The notes beneath the pieces were generated by a model. It ran no database searches. It had not been told where the DNA came from and was given only the letters and a program-made list of their open reading frames with translations. Positions 5,761-6,786 of a DNA stretch of 6,786 nucleotides are shown piece by piece. The stretch's first letter is position 1; each line of letters begins with the position of its first letter. The position numbers and the translations under genes are program-made. The stretch is from Nitrospira sp. Lineage in GTDB: Bacteria > Nitrospirota > Nitrospiria > Nitrospirales > Nitrospiraceae. Location of the stretch: positions 1 to 6,786 of the forward strand of contig JAKDNQ010000115.1 of assembly GCA_030456405.1 (NCBI GenBank), read 5' to 3'.

Positions 5761-5998
5761 CCGCGAAGTCCGGCAAGGAAGGGCCAAAACAATGGAGCCT
5801 TCACCCTAATCTCCCTATGAAAGCCAGAGTATAGACCACGACAAATCATTGAAATATCTAAATAGCCAATCATTTAACCCTCCAGGAAGAACGGCATAGA
5901 GCCTGCTGTTAAAGCGTCACAAGATAAGATCAACTCCCGGTTATCATAAAAGACGTGCTGCATGGCTACGCTGGTTTTGGCACGGGGGGGGAACAAAA
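5761..5998. other. Intergenic region before the transglycosylase remnant
   Basis: This AT-richer stretch lies between the divergent PilZ operon and the transglycosylase remnant. I see no ORF of note. It contains a run of eight G (5984-5991) directly after TGGCACG (5978-5984). The G run is 7 nt before the ATG at 5999 and could act as its Shine-Dalgarno. A clear sigma-70 promoter facing right is not visible. Confidence 0.4.
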
Positions 5999-6686
5999 AT
6001 GAACAAGGTCGGGCATCATAATTAGCCTCATCATGACCATGACGGCTTATGCCACCAGACATTGAACAATAAGAGGTCAGCCAGATATACCGCCTGCGTG
6101 GTGTTGGAGCTGGTGGCAACTTGGGCCCCCGTTGTCCTCGCCGATGCACAGGCCTATGATTACGTCGGCCCACGAATGTCCCGACAAGCCAGCCTGTCGC
6201 AGCATTTCACCGCAACGCCCGATATCACAGTGGAGTGGCGAGTCTAGAACTTGAGCAGGCCATCATCCGCGCAGCTCAGCAGCACCACGTTCAACCGGCC
6301 TTGCTTCTGGCAGTGATGAAAGCCGAACTTCTTTCAACCCGATTGTCATCTCTAAGGCGGGGGCAGTAGGACTCATGCAATTAGTCCCAGAAACCGCCAT
6401 CCGCCATGGCGTGCGTCACCTCTACGATGCAAATGAAAACATCACTGGTGGGGGCAAGCACCTTCGATACCTCCTAAACCGGTTCAACGGGAACACCCGG
6501 TTAGCCCTGGCGGCCCATAACGCCGGTGAGCATACTGTGGATCGATATGGGAAGATCACTCCTTACAAAGAAACACAGGAGTATGTAAAAAAAGTACTCG
6601 TGTACTACCGTGGCTGCAAGAAGGAAGGCTGGGCCATGCCGGTTGTGAGTGCCGCCCCGTCTGTGCATACAGGCCGACCATATTAA
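5999..6686 (+). pseudogene. Frameshifted SLT-family lytic transglycosylase
   Basis: These are remains of a secreted lytic transglycosylase, an enzyme that cleaves peptidoglycan glycan strands to 1,6-anhydro-MurNAc ends. The gene runs through different frames. Around 5999-6053 a signal peptide (MNKV, then GIIISLIMTMTAYA) is split by a frame change. A second signal-like stretch starts at TTG 6062 and runs to an Ala-Asp-Ala site, then AYDYV. From about 6163 the next frame reads TNVPTS (6172-6189), as in DUF4124-type N-termini, then LEQAIIRAAQQHHVQPALLLAVMKAE, ending at 6327. One base is missing after GAA 6325-6327, and the rest continues one frame over as SFNPIVISKAGAVGLMQL and on to the stop at 6686. 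The expected motif is ESSFNP...GLMQL, so the break falls on the catalytic Glu. The C-terminal part is well conserved (NITGGGKHLRYLLNRFNG, LALAAHNAG, with His for the usual Tyr; ETQEYVKKVL). An ORF from ATG 6375 may be annotated as a gene, but it lacks the catalytic Glu. Confidence 0.87.
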
Positions 6687-6786
6687 TCAAATATCTGTGA
6701 TCTCCCGTCGCGCTTGGGAAACACGGCCCAGAATAGGAATCCCTTCAAAGAAAGCTGAAACGTCTGCGAGAATCAAAAGTGACGCG

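Noticed and set aside
5772..5787. Sigma-54-like TTGGCCC...TTGCC on the minus strand upstream of PilZ
   Set aside because: The GG and GC are 9 bases apart instead of the strict 10, and the -24 block departs from TGGCACG, so RpoN is unlikely to use it.
6375..6686. A functional small transglycosylase from ATG 6375
   Set aside because: This frame starts after the catalytic Glu and has no signal peptide, so it cannot be a working secreted lytic transglycosylase. It is the 3' part of the broken gene.

Overview
The window looks like ordinary chromosome of a Gram-negative, GC-moderate bacterium. Peptidoglycan recycling, a lipobox lipoprotein, TPR and c-di-GMP proteins, and a near-consensus sigma-54 promoter together suggest a Nitrospira-like (Nitrospirota) or deltaproteobacterial genome. 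That assignment is inference from protein style only. I see no rRNA, tRNA, CRISPR array, transposase or integrase.

Layout: (1) 17-1724, plus strand: anmK (anhydro-N-acetylmuramic acid kinase), followed 7 nt later by a membrane-anchored DUF2726 protein, probably one transcript. (2) 1771-2283, minus strand: an exported three-TPR protein related to the C-terminal part of CpoB/YbgF. It converges on the DUF2726 gene and is driven by a very good sigma-54 promoter at 2337-2352. (3) 2284-2656: a 373-bp divergent control region with the sigma-54 promoter facing left, four short dyads, and a sigma-70 type promoter facing right. (4) 2657-3442, plus strand: a leaderless right-handed beta-helix protein. 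(5) 3565-4488, minus strand: a REC-GGDEF response regulator with intact catalytic and inhibitory sites. (6) 4489-4925: a poorly explained gap with only weak small ORFs and hairpins. (7) 5625-4926, minus strand: a PilZ-domain gene followed after 13 nt by a small lipoprotein gene, probably an operon. (8) 5999-6686, plus strand: the broken remains of a secreted lytic transglycosylase, spread over different reading frames.

Two themes link the genes. One is c-di-GMP signalling: a diguanylate cyclase response regulator and a PilZ receptor lie about 760 bp apart on the same strand, each with its own promoter. The other is cell-wall turnover: lytic transglycosylases release 1,6-anhydro-MurNAc products, and AnmK recycles that sugar. 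Here the transglycosylase copy is dead or nearly so, while anmK is intact. I found no convincing new multi-gene system. The most notable signals are the sigma-54 promoter with possible activator dyads, the transglycosylase frameshift right at its catalytic glutamate, and the cysteine ladder in the beta-helix protein.
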